DNA of 33,339 bases, from positions 1 to 33,339 of the forward strand of contig JAUHXX010000006.1 of NCBI GenBank assembly GCA_030426825.1, read 5' to 3'. This document shows, one piece after another, positions 9,086-18,668 of this stretch. This DNA comes from Bacteroidia bacterium (GTDB lineage Bacteria; Bacteroidota; Bacteroidia; Flavobacteriales_D; Crocinitomicaceae). The notes below the pieces were generated by a model. That model was not told the origin of the DNA. It saw only the letters and a list, made by a program, of their open reading frames with translations, and did not search any database. Position 1 is the first letter of the stretch. Each line of letters starts with the position of its first letter. A program made the position numbers and the translations under genes.

Positions 9086-10360
9086 TTACAGCACCACTAA
9101 TTTCTGTGTATTAGAATTATTTTCTGTACTCATTCGTACAAAGTAAACTCCTGGTTTCAAATCATGAATTTCAATGCTAGACTGAACCATTTCAGTTCGC
9201 AAAATTGCCCCAGTTTCTGAAATTAACTCAAATTGTACAGGCTCAATCAAATTGGTTTTTATGATAGATGACCCGTTAGTAGGATTCGGAAACACGCTAA
9301 AACTTAGTTCAGTTTCTGTTCCTAAACTTGCTGGGTTAGGACTGATCAGTCCAACACGTTCATTTTCAATGATAGACCTCATTAAATCAATTTGCCCTTG
9401 TGTAAATGAATTTTGGCATTCTTCTGACGAATAATCCATGTAGTTCTCAACCATATCTGGCAAGTCACCTAATACTGGAATGGCGTCTGTGCAAGTATTT
9501 TTAGTGGTGTCACAATCTTGATTTGATTGATCTAAGGCATTAGGAGTATCATCAATTCCGTCTTGTTCAGTGCAATCTCCGTCACCCCAAATATGTCTCA
9601 AACCTAAATAATGACCAATTTCATGAACGCAAGTTCTGCCTAAAACAGTGACAGGCCCAGAGCCTAAGTCTAAAGTATTTGGATTATTTGAACCGAAAGC
9701 TTCATATTCAATGACAACGCCGTCACTCATGTTGTCTGCAGAACCTGGAGGCCAATGAGGTAGGTTGTTTGGTGGAGTCGCATAACCCAGTAAGAAAGGT
9801 GTTCCGGCAAAACTCATATTGCAGACCCAAATATTTAAATAGTGTTCTTGATCCCATGGGTCAATTCCTCCGTCTGCAGTTGATTTGACACCTTCAGCTG
9901 GGAATTGAGAGAAATCAATAAAAGAGGTTTCAGTGGTTTGCGTTCGTGTAATTCCGTTGGTTGGATTTCCTTGAGGATCAATGGTAGCCAATTGAAACTC
10001 TATAAAACTATCACCAACTATGGTATTGAAAGTATCTCTTAAGTTAGTCGTATCGGCATTTAGTCTTCTGAAGTCTTCATTCAATCGTGCAATTTGATCA
10101 AATACTACACTGTCTGCCAAGTTTTCTTCAGGTTGATTGTAAACGATATGCACAACCACATTGATTTGATGAACAGTCGAGCGGTCTTGACTTTGAATCA
10201 TTTTTGCACGATCAAAACTTTCATTTACGGCATTTAAATAACCTGGGGTTAATGATTCTTGATGTTGCATCAATTCATAAGTGTGGCACTTATGAGTTTG
10301 AGCATTAACAATTGCTGAAAAGCAAATAGCAGTAATTAGAATAATGGATTTCATGGACAT
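9086..10360 (-). CDS. M43 (pappalysin/cytophagalysin-like) zinc metalloprotease with T9SS type A sorting domain
   Basis: HEIGHYLGLRHIWGDGDC (HExxHxxGxxH), downstream VENYMDYSSEECQNSFTQGQ (Met-turn). C-terminal FSVFPNPTNGSSII...LKPGVYFVRM...QKLVVL. Confidence 0.93.
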   Translation of the reverse strand: MSMKSIILITAICFSAIVNAQTHKCHTYELMQHQESLTPGYLNAVNESFDRAKMIQSQDRSTVHQINVVVHIVYNQPEENLADSVVFDQIARLNEDFRRLNADTTNLRDTFNTIVGDSFIEFQLATIDPQGNPTNGITRTQTTETSFIDFSQFPAEGVKSTADGGIDPWDQEHYLNIWVCNMSFAGTPFLLGYATPPNNLPHWPPGSADNMSDGVVIEYEAFGSNNPNTLDLGSGPVTVLGRTCVHEIGHYLGLRHIWGDGDCTEQDGIDDTPNALDQSNQDCDTTKNTCTDAIPVLGDLPDMVENYMDYSSEECQNSFTQGQIDLMRSIIENERVGLISPNPASLGTETELSFSVFPNPTNGSSIIKTNLIEPVQFELISETGAILRTEMVQSSIEIHDLKPGVYFVRMSTENNSNTQKLVVL

Positions 10361-10462
10361 TTTTTTTCTAAAGTAGAAAAACTGTGCTTACATAAGAATT
10401 AAGAATTGACAAACGGTTAGTCTGCTAATTTGGGCGGCTTATTAATTTACAATGTTCAATTA

Positions 10463-12181
10463 TCAATTGACAATCAATTTTTTGGTTAACACGCGATTGG
10501 AATTGATGACATTCACCAAATAGGTGCCTCTTGCAAATTCATTGATGTCAATTTGAATAAGCTCTTGGTTAAGGTTAGATGTTTGATACACGATTTGGCC
10601 GGCTAAATTTTGGATAATAATTTGACTATTTTCTGCCAGCTGATTTAATGCTATGGTAATTTGATTTTGCGCCGGGTTTGGATACAAATTAAATTCAAAG
10701 TTAGCATGATCTATAAGGCCAGTGACAGTTGCATCAGCTGAAATGTACGTAGTATCTGACTCATTGCAGGCATTTACAACAAGCTGAATACTGTAGTTAC
10801 CAGATGTAGCATACTGATGGCTGATTAATGTATCGTCAAATTCCGTAAAGGTGGTTGAAGTGCCATCTCCCCAATCCACAATGCCATTTCCAAAACGCTC
10901 TGAGTTATTTTCTAAAACTACCGTATTTAAGCTACCATTATGCCAATTACCTTGGGCATCTGGCGGGCCATCAAAACCTAGACAATTGGTACGCAAAAGC
11001 CAACCGTCTTGCGTTTGACCGGCATTTTCTGGGAAAACAAAGCCCGTAAATACCAAATCTCCGTTTGGTAATGCGACTACATCCTGAAGGTAGTTATCTT
11101 GGTTTCTTTTGCGATACCTGCGCGACCAGAGTTCATTCCCGTTAAAATCTGTTTTTAAAATCCAGCCTAGTGGGTTGTTATCTATACTGTCAACACTTGC
11201 ACCACACATTACATAGCCATCAGACACTACAACAGCAGAATTAAACCATTCTGACAAAGTATAATACGAATAGGTTGCAGAATCAACATTTGCATATATT
11301 TTTTCCCATAGCTGGTTCCCGTTTTGATCCAGTTCCATTACCATACCATGGGGTGCTTTGTTTCCAGGGAAATTCGGATCTTCAAATCGATACTGACCAT
11401 AAACTATAATATTTCCGTTTGCCAAGGTTATAGCAGACCCACCTTCACTATTAGGTGTACCAAACCAATTTTGCCACTCCAAATTCCCCTGGCTGTCTGT
11501 TTTTACAACATAGACATCATTACTACCAGCACCAAAACTGCTTGTATAGCCAGCTAATACATAACCTCCATCAGTGGCTAACGATATGTTAAAAGGAAAG
11601 TCAGTTCCTGCTCCTCCAAAATTATTTTGCCATAAAACGTTTCCATTAGTATCAGTTTTTATCAACCAATAATCAACCTGCTGAGCGCCAATGATTGTTC
11701 CCGAAAAACCATTAAAAATATAAGTTGAATCCGTATCCTGAAATCCACCAATTAAGGCATCAAAAAACAAAGTATCTCCAAATTCTTTTACCCACAAGGT
11801 ATCCCCATTTTGGCTAATCTTTTGCAATACAGCATTATCACCTGTGTTATAATAATTTACTTGCCCAGGGATTATTAAATTTCCAGTATTATCCATAAAC
11901 AATCCATCCTGATAACCTGGAATAAAAACATCACCCGAAGTACTCGTTTTGATATTAAAAGTATCTAAACCCTGACAATCTGAATCAAAATGAAATACTT
12001 TTGGTTCATTAGAATACCCTCTTGAACCAACAATCCAAAAAGTATTGTCTTGATTGTTGTAAAGGATACTTCTAAAAACTTCTGATTCTGGATTAGATAA
12101 ATCCACCAATTCGTTAAAATAAATCTGTCCATAGCTCATGCTAGAAACAACAAAGGCTATGAACAAATTTAATGTTTTCAC
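10463..12181 (-). CDS. secreted beta-propeller/PKD protein with T9SS type A sorting domain
   Basis: Repeated DTLWVKEFG / NVLWQNNFGG / GNLEWQNWFG / NQLWEKIY / NELWSRRY blades. PKD-like GNGIVDWGDGTSTTF. C-terminal FNLYPNPAQNQITI...FARGTYLVNV...KKLIVN. Confidence 0.88.
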   Translation of the reverse strand: MKTLNLFIAFVVSSMSYGQIYFNELVDLSNPESEVFRSILYNNQDNTFWIVGSRGYSNEPKVFHFDSDCQGLDTFNIKTSTSGDVFIPGYQDGLFMDNTGNLIIPGQVNYYNTGDNAVLQKISQNGDTLWVKEFGDTLFFDALIGGFQDTDSTYIFNGFSGTIIGAQQVDYWLIKTDTNGNVLWQNNFGGAGTDFPFNISLATDGGYVLAGYTSSFGAGSNDVYVVKTDSQGNLEWQNWFGTPNSEGGSAITLANGNIIVYGQYRFEDPNFPGNKAPHGMVMELDQNGNQLWEKIYANVDSATYSYYTLSEWFNSAVVVSDGYVMCGASVDSIDNNPLGWILKTDFNGNELWSRRYRKRNQDNYLQDVVALPNGDLVFTGFVFPENAGQTQDGWLLRTNCLGFDGPPDAQGNWHNGSLNTVVLENNSERFGNGIVDWGDGTSTTFTEFDDTLISHQYATSGNYSIQLVVNACNESDTTYISADATVTGLIDHANFEFNLYPNPAQNQITIALNQLAENSQIIIQNLAGQIVYQTSNLNQELIQIDINEFARGTYLVNVINSNRVLTKKLIVN

Positions 12182-12321
12182 TAGTGTATAATTAATTTTT
12201 TCGTAATACTTTCTCCTTTATCAGAAGTGAGATTTATTAGATAAATTCCCTTCTGGTAATCAGATAAACGTAAAACTAACTCATTATGTTGGTCGTTGAA
12301 TCCCCAAGAGATAAGGTTAGA
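12181..12321 (-). pseudogene. orphan C-terminal fragment of a T9SS type A sorting domain
   Basis: Minus-strand translation SNLISWGFNDQHNELVLRLSDYQKGIYLINLTSDKGESITKKLIIH* preceded by an in-frame TAA (12322-12324). No start codon or upstream domain. Confidence 0.72.
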
Positions 12322-12408
12322 TTAAAAAAATGAATTCACTTTAATCTCTGCGGAATAAAAACTAAATAGTAAACTGATTTTCAGTTCATTTAGTATCCAA
12401 TCTAAAAC

Positions 12409-14496
12409 CTACTTAATCGTAATTTCAACACGCCTGTTGTTCTGTCTGCCGATTGGCGTGTCATTGCTATCTATTGGATATTTGCTGCCATAACCTTTAT
12501 AAGTAAGTCGATTTTCAGGAATTCCATGTTTAATTAAAAAAGTATACACCGTTTTTGCGCGATATTCAGACAGGTTTTTGTTTTCTGCATCTGCCTGGCT
12601 ATTGTCGGTGTGTCCACCAATTTCAAACTTATATTTATTATGCGTCATTAAAATGTCAATCATCCTTCTTAATTCAAGTTCAGATTCATCTCGTAATGCT
12701 GATTTCCCCTCATCAAAAAAGATATTATTTAGGGCAATTGTTTGACCTTTTTCAACAGGCACTAAAAACAGGTTAATCGTGGTATCACTGAAAGCAGCTA
12801 AATTGCTCAAATCAATGTTTTGTGATATGGGAATAAATCCTTCTGCTTCAGCTCTGAAACCATAGTTTGACCCTTTAGGTAACACAATTTTATACCCATC
12901 CCATCCGAATGAATGCGCCATTCCAACACGTTCACCAGTTTGCAGATTCTCATATTCTACATAGGCGTCAATCGGCTCATTGGCCTTTTTGTTCACCACC
13001 ATCCCCTGAACAATTAAAACGGGTTCTGGTTTGATGGATTCTGGAGCTTTGATTCTGAAAATATCAGACCTTCCATATCCATCTTTCGAAGAAACTAAAT
13101 AAGCATAATCACCTTGAGCAGCAAGTACAAAATAGGCATCCCAGGCATCTGAATTTATTTCGGGTCCAAGGTTAAGTGGTTTGGTCCAATTAGTCCAGCT
13201 ATCGTCTTTTCTGGTGCACATGAAAATATCTGAACTCCCGTAACCGGAGTGGCCATATGATGAGAAGAAAAGCGTTTTGCCATCTGGCGCAAGGAAAGGT
13301 GAAAAATCTGTCATAAATGAATTAACCTGAGGCCCTAAGTTCATAGGTTTTGTCCAGGTAGAATCTGACTTTAAAAAACTGATGAAAAGATCTTTGTTAC
13401 CATAGGTATCCCCATCATCAATCGAAGTAAACAATTTAGTGCCATCACTAGTTAAAAAGTAATTCACATATTTATCGTCATTTTTAAAATCATTAATGTC
13501 TTGCTCTTTGGGTAAGGTCCATACCCCATTTTTTTTGTAAGATATTGATACCCCACTTGAACCTTTCGTCCCATCAGCCTTGTAAGTATTCCCTACCAAT
13601 ACTTTATTATTGTCAGGCGTCATTGAAATCACGTAGTTATAGCCGTTATTATTCAGAGGTGGAGGTAAATGAGTTGCTTTTTGCCAAGTATTGGTAATGG
13701 TATCTAATTCTGACATCCAAATATCTGTATAGTCTTTTGCAATATTCTCTGGATGATTTTTACGGTTAAAATATAAATGTTTTCCATCAGCAGTAATGAA
13801 TGGACTCTTGTCTTCATCATTCGTATTGATGTTTGGTCCTAAATTTTCCATTTTATGTCCGTTCTCAGGATTTTCGATCAAATAAATTGGCTCTGTGTAG
13901 CGGTTGATTTTAATGTAATCTGCCTCAACAATCATTTTATCATCCACTTTAATTCCAGTTTTATAACCAACTAACTTTATTTTTTCGTTCGAATGAAATA
14001 ATTCATCATTGACATAAAACCGAACCACATCATTTTTTTGTTTGATTCTGAGAATGTTGGTTTGTGGCATAGGTTTAACAGCAGAAAATCTTTCCCAGTC
14101 TCTGAAAATCACTCTTTCATTATCTACCTTACCGTAAATTTTAACCGATCCGTTTGAATTAATTACGAAGGCAAAATAGTCTTCCCAATCAAATTGACCA
14201 AACAAGATACCATAACCATTGTTTTCTACTCCTTCAACTTCTCGAATCGCCACTTCAATCTCGTAATCATATAGAGGATTTACTTTTATTTTGGTTCCAA
14301 ATCCACAGGCACCATCAACTTTTTGTTCTATCTCAAAATGTCCGTCTTTAATTACCGAGCGCTGTTTTTGATCATCTTTTTCTAACCAGCCATTTGTATT
14401 GCTTTCAAATCCATCTAAAAATTCTTCAAATTTTTGAGCAGACGTATTGATTGAGAATATGATGCAAAGAATGCTGAGTATAGAGAGCTTGGTCAT
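12409..14496 (-). CDS. OmpA family protein with WD40-like PD40 repeats
   Basis: PFITADGKHLYFNRK, DFSPFLAPDGKTLFFSSYGHSGYGSSDIF (PD40). C-terminal IGGHTDNSQADAENKNLSEYRAKTVYTFLIKHGIPENRLTYKGYG...NRRVEI (OmpA). Likely start MTKLSILSILCIIFSINTSAQ. Confidence 0.93.
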   Translation of the reverse strand: MTKLSILSILCIIFSINTSAQKFEEFLDGFESNTNGWLEKDDQKQRSVIKDGHFEIEQKVDGACGFGTKIKVNPLYDYEIEVAIREVEGVENNGYGILFGQFDWEDYFAFVINSNGSVKIYGKVDNERVIFRDWERFSAVKPMPQTNILRIKQKNDVVRFYVNDELFHSNEKIKLVGYKTGIKVDDKMIVEADYIKINRYTEPIYLIENPENGHKMENLGPNINTNDEDKSPFITADGKHLYFNRKNHPENIAKDYTDIWMSELDTITNTWQKATHLPPPLNNNGYNYVISMTPDNNKVLVGNTYKADGTKGSSGVSISYKKNGVWTLPKEQDINDFKNDDKYVNYFLTSDGTKLFTSIDDGDTYGNKDLFISFLKSDSTWTKPMNLGPQVNSFMTDFSPFLAPDGKTLFFSSYGHSGYGSSDIFMCTRKDDSWTNWTKPLNLGPEINSDAWDAYFVLAAQGDYAYLVSSKDGYGRSDIFRIKAPESIKPEPVLIVQGMVVNKKANEPIDAYVEYENLQTGERVGMAHSFGWDGYKIVLPKGSNYGFRAEAEGFIPISQNIDLSNLAAFSDTTINLFLVPVEKGQTIALNNIFFDEGKSALRDESELELRRMIDILMTHNKYKFEIGGHTDNSQADAENKNLSEYRAKTVYTFLIKHGIPENRLTYKGYGSKYPIDSNDTPIGRQNNRRVEITIK

Positions 14497-14584
14497 GAAT
14501 GTATTTTTGATAAAGATAAGCATTTGATGTTTTTGAATTTAGCGGAATTCTGACGTTTTATATCATGTTCTGTGCCAACATCCC

Positions 14585-14592
14585 TATTTTTG
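14585..14592 (+). promoter_or_regulatory. candidate -7 box TATTTTTG upstream of uvrC
   Basis: TANNTTTG 6 nt upstream of the annotated ATG at 14599. The close spacing lowers confidence. Confidence 0.35.
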
Positions 14593-14598
14593 TAGTGC

Positions 14599-15369
14599 AT
14601 GTTTGATCATTTAAAAGATAAAATAAAAACGATTCCTCACAATCCTGGGGTTTATCAATATTATGATAAATCAGGAAAGATCATTTATGTCGGAAAGGCT
14701 AAAAACTTAAAAAAAAGGGTAGCATCTTATTTCACTAAATCGCAGGATAATGGTAAAACATTGATGCTCATTAAGCGTATCCAAGATATTAAATATCTAG
14801 TGGTAGATACTGAAATGGATGCGCTCTTATTGGAGAACAATTTAATTAAGAAGTATCAGCCTAAGTATAACATCCAACTTAAGGATGATAAAACCTATCC
14901 CTGGATTGTCATTAAGAATGAGGCGTTCCCAAGAATCTTTAAAACAAGAAGAGTTATTAAAGACGGCTCCAAATATTTCGGTCCTTATGCCTCAGTGAAA
15001 ATGTTGTACACACTGATGGACTTGATTAAAGAAGTGTATCCCCTCAGGACTTGCAATCTCAATTTGTCACCTGAAGCAATTGAAAAAAAGCAATACAAGG
15101 TATGTTTAGAGTATCATATAGGGAATTGCAAGGGACCTTGTATTGGTGAAGAGTCAGTTGAGAATTATGAGCGTTATTTAGATGAGATTCGTAACATTTT
15201 AAAAGGCAATGTTTCAACCGTTATTTCTGCATTAAAAAATTGGATGAATGAACTTGCTACAGATTTAAAATTTGAAGAAGCGCAAGACATCAAAGAAAAG
15301 ATCCGATTGTTAGAAGGTTATTATTCAAAATCTGCAATTGTCAGCCCAACCATAATGTTGATGTCATGA
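14599..15369 (+). CDS. uvrC: excinuclease ABC subunit C, N-terminal part (frameshifted)
   Basis: GIY-YIG domain (NPGVYQYYDKSGKIIYVGKAKNLKKRVASYF), KYNIQLKDDKTYPWI, UVR segment. Reading frame breaks at ...SAIVSPTIMLMS*. Confidence 0.9.
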   Translation: MFDHLKDKIKTIPHNPGVYQYYDKSGKIIYVGKAKNLKKRVASYFTKSQDNGKTLMLIKRIQDIKYLVVDTEMDALLLENNLIKKYQPKYNIQLKDDKTYPWIVIKNEAFPRIFKTRRVIKDGSKYFGPYASVKMLYTLMDLIKEVYPLRTCNLNLSPEAIEKKQYKVCLEYHIGNCKGPCIGEESVENYERYLDEIRNILKGNVSTVISALKNWMNELATDLKFEEAQDIKEKIRLLEGYYSKSAIVSPTIMLMS

Positions 15370-16388
15370 CTATGGTAGAGGATGACAAATATGCTTATGT
15401 GAATTATTTGAAGATGAATAATGGTGCAATAATTCATGGCCACACTGTTGAGGTGAAAAAGAAATTGGATGAAAGCCCTGAGCAAATTATTCCCATTGTG
15501 TTGGTTGAAATGAGAGAACGCTTCGGATCAGAAGGAAAAGAGATTATCTGTGAGGCTGATATAGCTGAAGATTTCCCAAATCTCAAAATAACACATGCTC
15601 AACGAGGTGATAAAAAGGCATTGCTAGATTTATCGCTTCGCAACGCAAAATTTTACATGCTTGAAAAACACAAGCAAGAAAAGCTGGTGAACCCTGATCG
15701 TAATTTAGAACGCATCATGGAAACCATGAAGAAAGATTTAAGGTTGAAAGAATGGCCTACACATATAGAATGTTTTGATAATTCTAACTTTCAAGGAACC
15801 AATGCCGTTGCAGCTTGTGTTGTTTTTAAAAACGGAAAGCCATCAAAAAAAGATTATCGACATTTCAATATAAAAACGGTTACCGGCCCTGATGATTTCG
15901 CATCAATGGAAGAGGTGGTGTTTAGGAGATACCGGAGGCTATTAGACGAAGACCAGCCTTTACCTCAAGTAATCATAATTGATGGTGGAAAAGGACAGTT
16001 GAGTTCGGCCCTAAAATCAATTGATGCCTTAGGCTTAAGGGGTAAGATTACATTGGTAGGTATCGCTAAAAAGCTAGAGGAAATTTACTTCCCTGGAGAT
16101 TCGGTTCCTATTTACATTGACAAGCGTTCAGAATCTTTAAAAATAATTCAACATTTAAGAAATGAGGCGCACCGTTTTGGTATTACTCATCACCGAAATA
16201 AGCGAAGTAAAAATGCTTTAGGCACGGAACTTACCATGATTGCTGGTATAGGAGAAAAAACCGCCCAGGATTTAATCACTGCTTTTAAATCTGTAAAACG
16301 CGTTCGAGAAGCTGACCCAGAGCAAATCGAAAAAGTTATTGGAAAAGCCAAGGCGAAAATTTTGCTGGAGTATCTTCAGAAGAATTAG
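15366..16388 (+). CDS. uvrC: excinuclease ABC subunit C, C-terminal part (frameshifted)
   Basis: IECFDNSNFQGTNAVAACVVF, IIDGGKGQLSSA, HRFGITHHRNKR and HhH tail (TMIAGIGEKTAQDLITAF) of UvrC in the -1 frame relative to the upstream ORF. Confidence 0.9.
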   Translation: MTMVEDDKYAYVNYLKMNNGAIIHGHTVEVKKKLDESPEQIIPIVLVEMRERFGSEGKEIICEADIAEDFPNLKITHAQRGDKKALLDLSLRNAKFYMLEKHKQEKLVNPDRNLERIMETMKKDLRLKEWPTHIECFDNSNFQGTNAVAACVVFKNGKPSKKDYRHFNIKTVTGPDDFASMEEVVFRRYRRLLDEDQPLPQVIIIDGGKGQLSSALKSIDALGLRGKITLVGIAKKLEEIYFPGDSVPIYIDKRSESLKIIQHLRNEAHRFGITHHRNKRSKNALGTELTMIAGIGEKTAQDLITAFKSVKRVREADPEQIEKVIGKAKAKILLEYLQKN

Positions 16389-16390
16389 TT

Positions 16391-16407
16391 TTTGCGATAA
16401 CCGCAAA
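16391..16407. repeat. inverted repeat TTTGCG-ATAAC-CGCAAA upstream of lipoprotein copy 1
   Basis: Perfect 6-bp arms, 5-nt spacer. The same arms with a different spacer precede copy 2. Confidence 0.75.
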
Positions 16408-16457
16408 CAATGATTCTTCCTTGCTGCATTCAATTACCTTAGGGCGTTTGTTCAGAC

Positions 16458-16465
16458 TAATTTTG
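16458..16465 (+). promoter_or_regulatory. candidate -7 box TAATTTTG
   Basis: TANNTTTG, 25 nt before the ATG at 16491. Equivalent box in the paralogous upstream region. Confidence 0.5.
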
Positions 16466-16490
16466 GATCACAAACATGTAAAACAGATCT

Positions 16491-17510
16491 ATGAAAACGC
16501 TTCTCTTTTTAATGACTTTAGTTCTTTTGGGATTTACTTCTTGCCATACGGCTAACTTCAACAACTTCAATAAAAAGAAGTTCACGAATTTAAAACCAAT
16601 TTCGACCACATACCCAGATCAAGATACCCCAGTTCAAACTCATTCATCAGCGTTTTCGGATAGTAAGTCGCCCCAGAAGGTAAATTTCAAAGATGACCTA
16701 GATAGGCTAACAGAGAATGACCCCAAGATATTGGAGATTAAAAAGGCGATTAAAAATGGGACTAAAATTTTCATTAAAAACGACACCACTTATTATCAAG
16801 TAAATGATCCATTCTATGATGGTTTTTCCGAGAATTTAATTGGACGATTAGAAAAGTCTGAAAAACCAGAGAATGAGGATTTTTTAGAAGTAAAAGTTAG
16901 CAATTTTAAAGAAAACAAAGCTGGATTCACTGAAATTAGCACTAATGACATTATCTCAGCTAAAACTGTTATCGGTTTTGATAATTTAAAAGTTGGTGCG
17001 GAGGAGGCACATGTTACTGAGCCTGAAGAATCAAGACAATTCGATCAAAATGAAAAAGCGAATTGGAAAGAAACCTACAAGTCTAGAGTAAGAAAAGTTA
17101 AAATTCACAGTCTCGATTCAAACCCAGAGGCCGCAGTGCATGATTCAGATTCTTTTAAGAAAGGTAGAAAACAGTTTCTTTTGACTATGCTTGTTTTCCT
17201 CCCTTTAGCCGCAATATTTTTGTTGCTGGGAATATTTGCAAATTTTGCTTTCATTTTTTTAGGTGCGGCATTATTAATTATTACCTACAGTGTAGGCTGT
17301 GTTTCAGCGTTCAATTTTAGACTGTATATTGACGAGTGCAAATTGGCAGGAGTTAAACCAAAGCCAGGTGTGCAACTAATGCGCGTAATTCTTTGGTTTG
17401 GAATTTTTGTGATGTCTTTTTTAACTTATTTTGCTCTAGCAGGACTGATATTGATACTCATTGCAAAATTTTCTAAGAAACGATTCAGATTAAAAATGGA
17501 AAATCAATAG
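16491..17510 (+). CDS. hypothetical lipoprotein with C-terminal transmembrane segments (paralog 1)
   Basis: Signal/lipobox MKTLLFLMTLVLLGFTSC. Block TANFNNFNKKKFTNLKPI shared with the next gene. Hydrophobic C-terminal stretches (FLLTMLVFLPLAAIFLLLGIFANF). Confidence 0.8.
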   Translation: MKTLLFLMTLVLLGFTSCHTANFNNFNKKKFTNLKPISTTYPDQDTPVQTHSSAFSDSKSPQKVNFKDDLDRLTENDPKILEIKKAIKNGTKIFIKNDTTYYQVNDPFYDGFSENLIGRLEKSEKPENEDFLEVKVSNFKENKAGFTEISTNDIISAKTVIGFDNLKVGAEEAHVTEPEESRQFDQNEKANWKETYKSRVRKVKIHSLDSNPEAAVHDSDSFKKGRKQFLLTMLVFLPLAAIFLLLGIFANFAFIFLGAALLIITYSVGCVSAFNFRLYIDECKLAGVKPKPGVQLMRVILWFGIFVMSFLTYFALAGLILILIAKFSKKRFRLKMENQ

Positions 17511-17521
17511 ATTGACCTAGA

Positions 17522-17538
17522 TTTGCGGAAATCGCAAA
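17522..17538. repeat. inverted repeat TTTGCG-GAAAT-CGCAAA upstream of lipoprotein copy 2
   Basis: Identical arms to 16391-16407, different 5-nt spacer. Confidence 0.75.
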
Positions 17539-17588
17539 CAACAATTCGTGCTTGCTCAATTCAATTACTTCAAGGTGAATCAATGCCC

Positions 17589-17596
17589 TAAATTTG
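17589..17596 (+). promoter_or_regulatory. candidate -7 box TAAATTTG
   Basis: TANNTTTG, 26 nt before the ATG at 17623. Parallel to 16458-16465. Confidence 0.5.
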
Positions 17597-17622
17597 GTCT
17601 GTAAACATGTAAAACAGACAAA

Positions 17623-18585
17623 ATGAAAACGTTTATAATTTCACTCGCAATAATGGCATTAGGGTTTACCTCGTGTCAAACAGCAAATTTTAACAATTTC
17701 AATAAAAAGAAGTTCACGAATTTGAAGCCAATTGAAGCCACATATCCAGAGCAGGAGCGTGAGGTTTCTGGACAGTCGTTAGCGCTAACAGAAAATAATT
17801 CAGAGTTGAATAAGAATTTCAAGGATGATTTGGATCGCTTAACTGAAAACGATCCTAAAATAATCGCAATTCAAAAAGCAATAAAAAGTAAAACACCAAT
17901 TGTTATAAAAGATGGTGATGTCATTTATGAAGTTAAAAAGCCATTTTATGATGGCATTGCTAGAAGTCTGATTGGAGACTTAGTTGAGTTGGATGAAGTT
18001 CCAAATGAAGAGTATTTAGAATTAAGTGTTGATGGTGTTAAAGAGAGTAGATACGGACTTACAGAAATTTCAACAAATGATGTGAAATTCTATCAAACCA
18101 AATCCGGTTTGATAGAAAAAGTAGAAGAGCCAGTTGAAGAAAAATCTCCAGACGAAGAAAAAATTGAAAAGGAGAAGATTGAAAAAGAACCTGTAAAACA
18201 GATGGATTCAAAACCTATTTTGATGGAAAGAATGACAGATGAAGAAGCTGAATCAATTCCCCATACCAAAAATGCGCGGAATACTTTTTTTTCTGGTTTA
18301 GTAGCTGTAGTTGCAATGTTTTTAACCGTTGCAATAACTGTAGTCTTATCTAGTCCTTGGCTGTTGATTGGAACCGCAGTCCTGTTTTTAATTGCCTTTA
18401 TTCTCATGTGCGTTTCTCTAAGTCAATCAAAAAAATTGGCTCGTGAAACTAAAAAAAGAAATAAAAAGATGAATCGAAAAGCTAGCCATGTAAGAGGTGC
18501 GACAAGAGTGTTTTTCATATTAGGACTTGCAGTTTTTGGAATCGGATTGTTGATAGGACTGGCGGTATTGCTTTATGCATTTTAA
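17623..18585 (+). CDS. hypothetical lipoprotein with C-terminal transmembrane segments (paralog 2)
   Basis: MKTFIISLAIMALGFTSCQTANFNNFNKKKFTNLKPI. Shared DDLDRLTENDPKI and LTEISTND blocks with paralog 1. Confidence 0.8.
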   Translation: MKTFIISLAIMALGFTSCQTANFNNFNKKKFTNLKPIEATYPEQEREVSGQSLALTENNSELNKNFKDDLDRLTENDPKIIAIQKAIKSKTPIVIKDGDVIYEVKKPFYDGIARSLIGDLVELDEVPNEEYLELSVDGVKESRYGLTEISTNDVKFYQTKSGLIEKVEEPVEEKSPDEEKIEKEKIEKEPVKQMDSKPILMERMTDEEAESIPHTKNARNTFFSGLVAVVAMFLTVAITVVLSSPWLLIGTAVLFLIAFILMCVSLSQSKKLARETKKRNKKMNRKASHVRGATRVFFILGLAVFGIGLLIGLAVLLYAF

Positions 18586-18642
18586 CCCACCTAAACCGTA
18601 TTAAATTGTGGGTCAAGCATTTTGGCCTACTTTTTGCATTTG

Positions 18643-18667
18643 ATTCGTGAAACCAAACCTCACGAAT
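18643..18667 (+). promoter_or_regulatory. leader hairpin ATTCGTG-N11-CACGAAT ending one nt before the start codon
   Basis: Perfect 7-bp inverted repeat whose 3' arm ends at 18667. ATG is at 18669. Confidence 0.5.
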
Positions 18668-18668
18668 T

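Noticed and set aside
10381-10480. AT-rich motif TTCAATTATCAATTGACAATCAATT as a repeat element
   Set aside because: Short, low complexity, and partly overlaps the 3' end of the adjacent CDS. Not distinguishable from composition.
15340-15370. Programmed -1 ribosomal frameshift in uvrC
   Set aside because: No X-XXY-YYZ slippery heptamer or clear downstream structure. A deletion or sequencing error is simpler.
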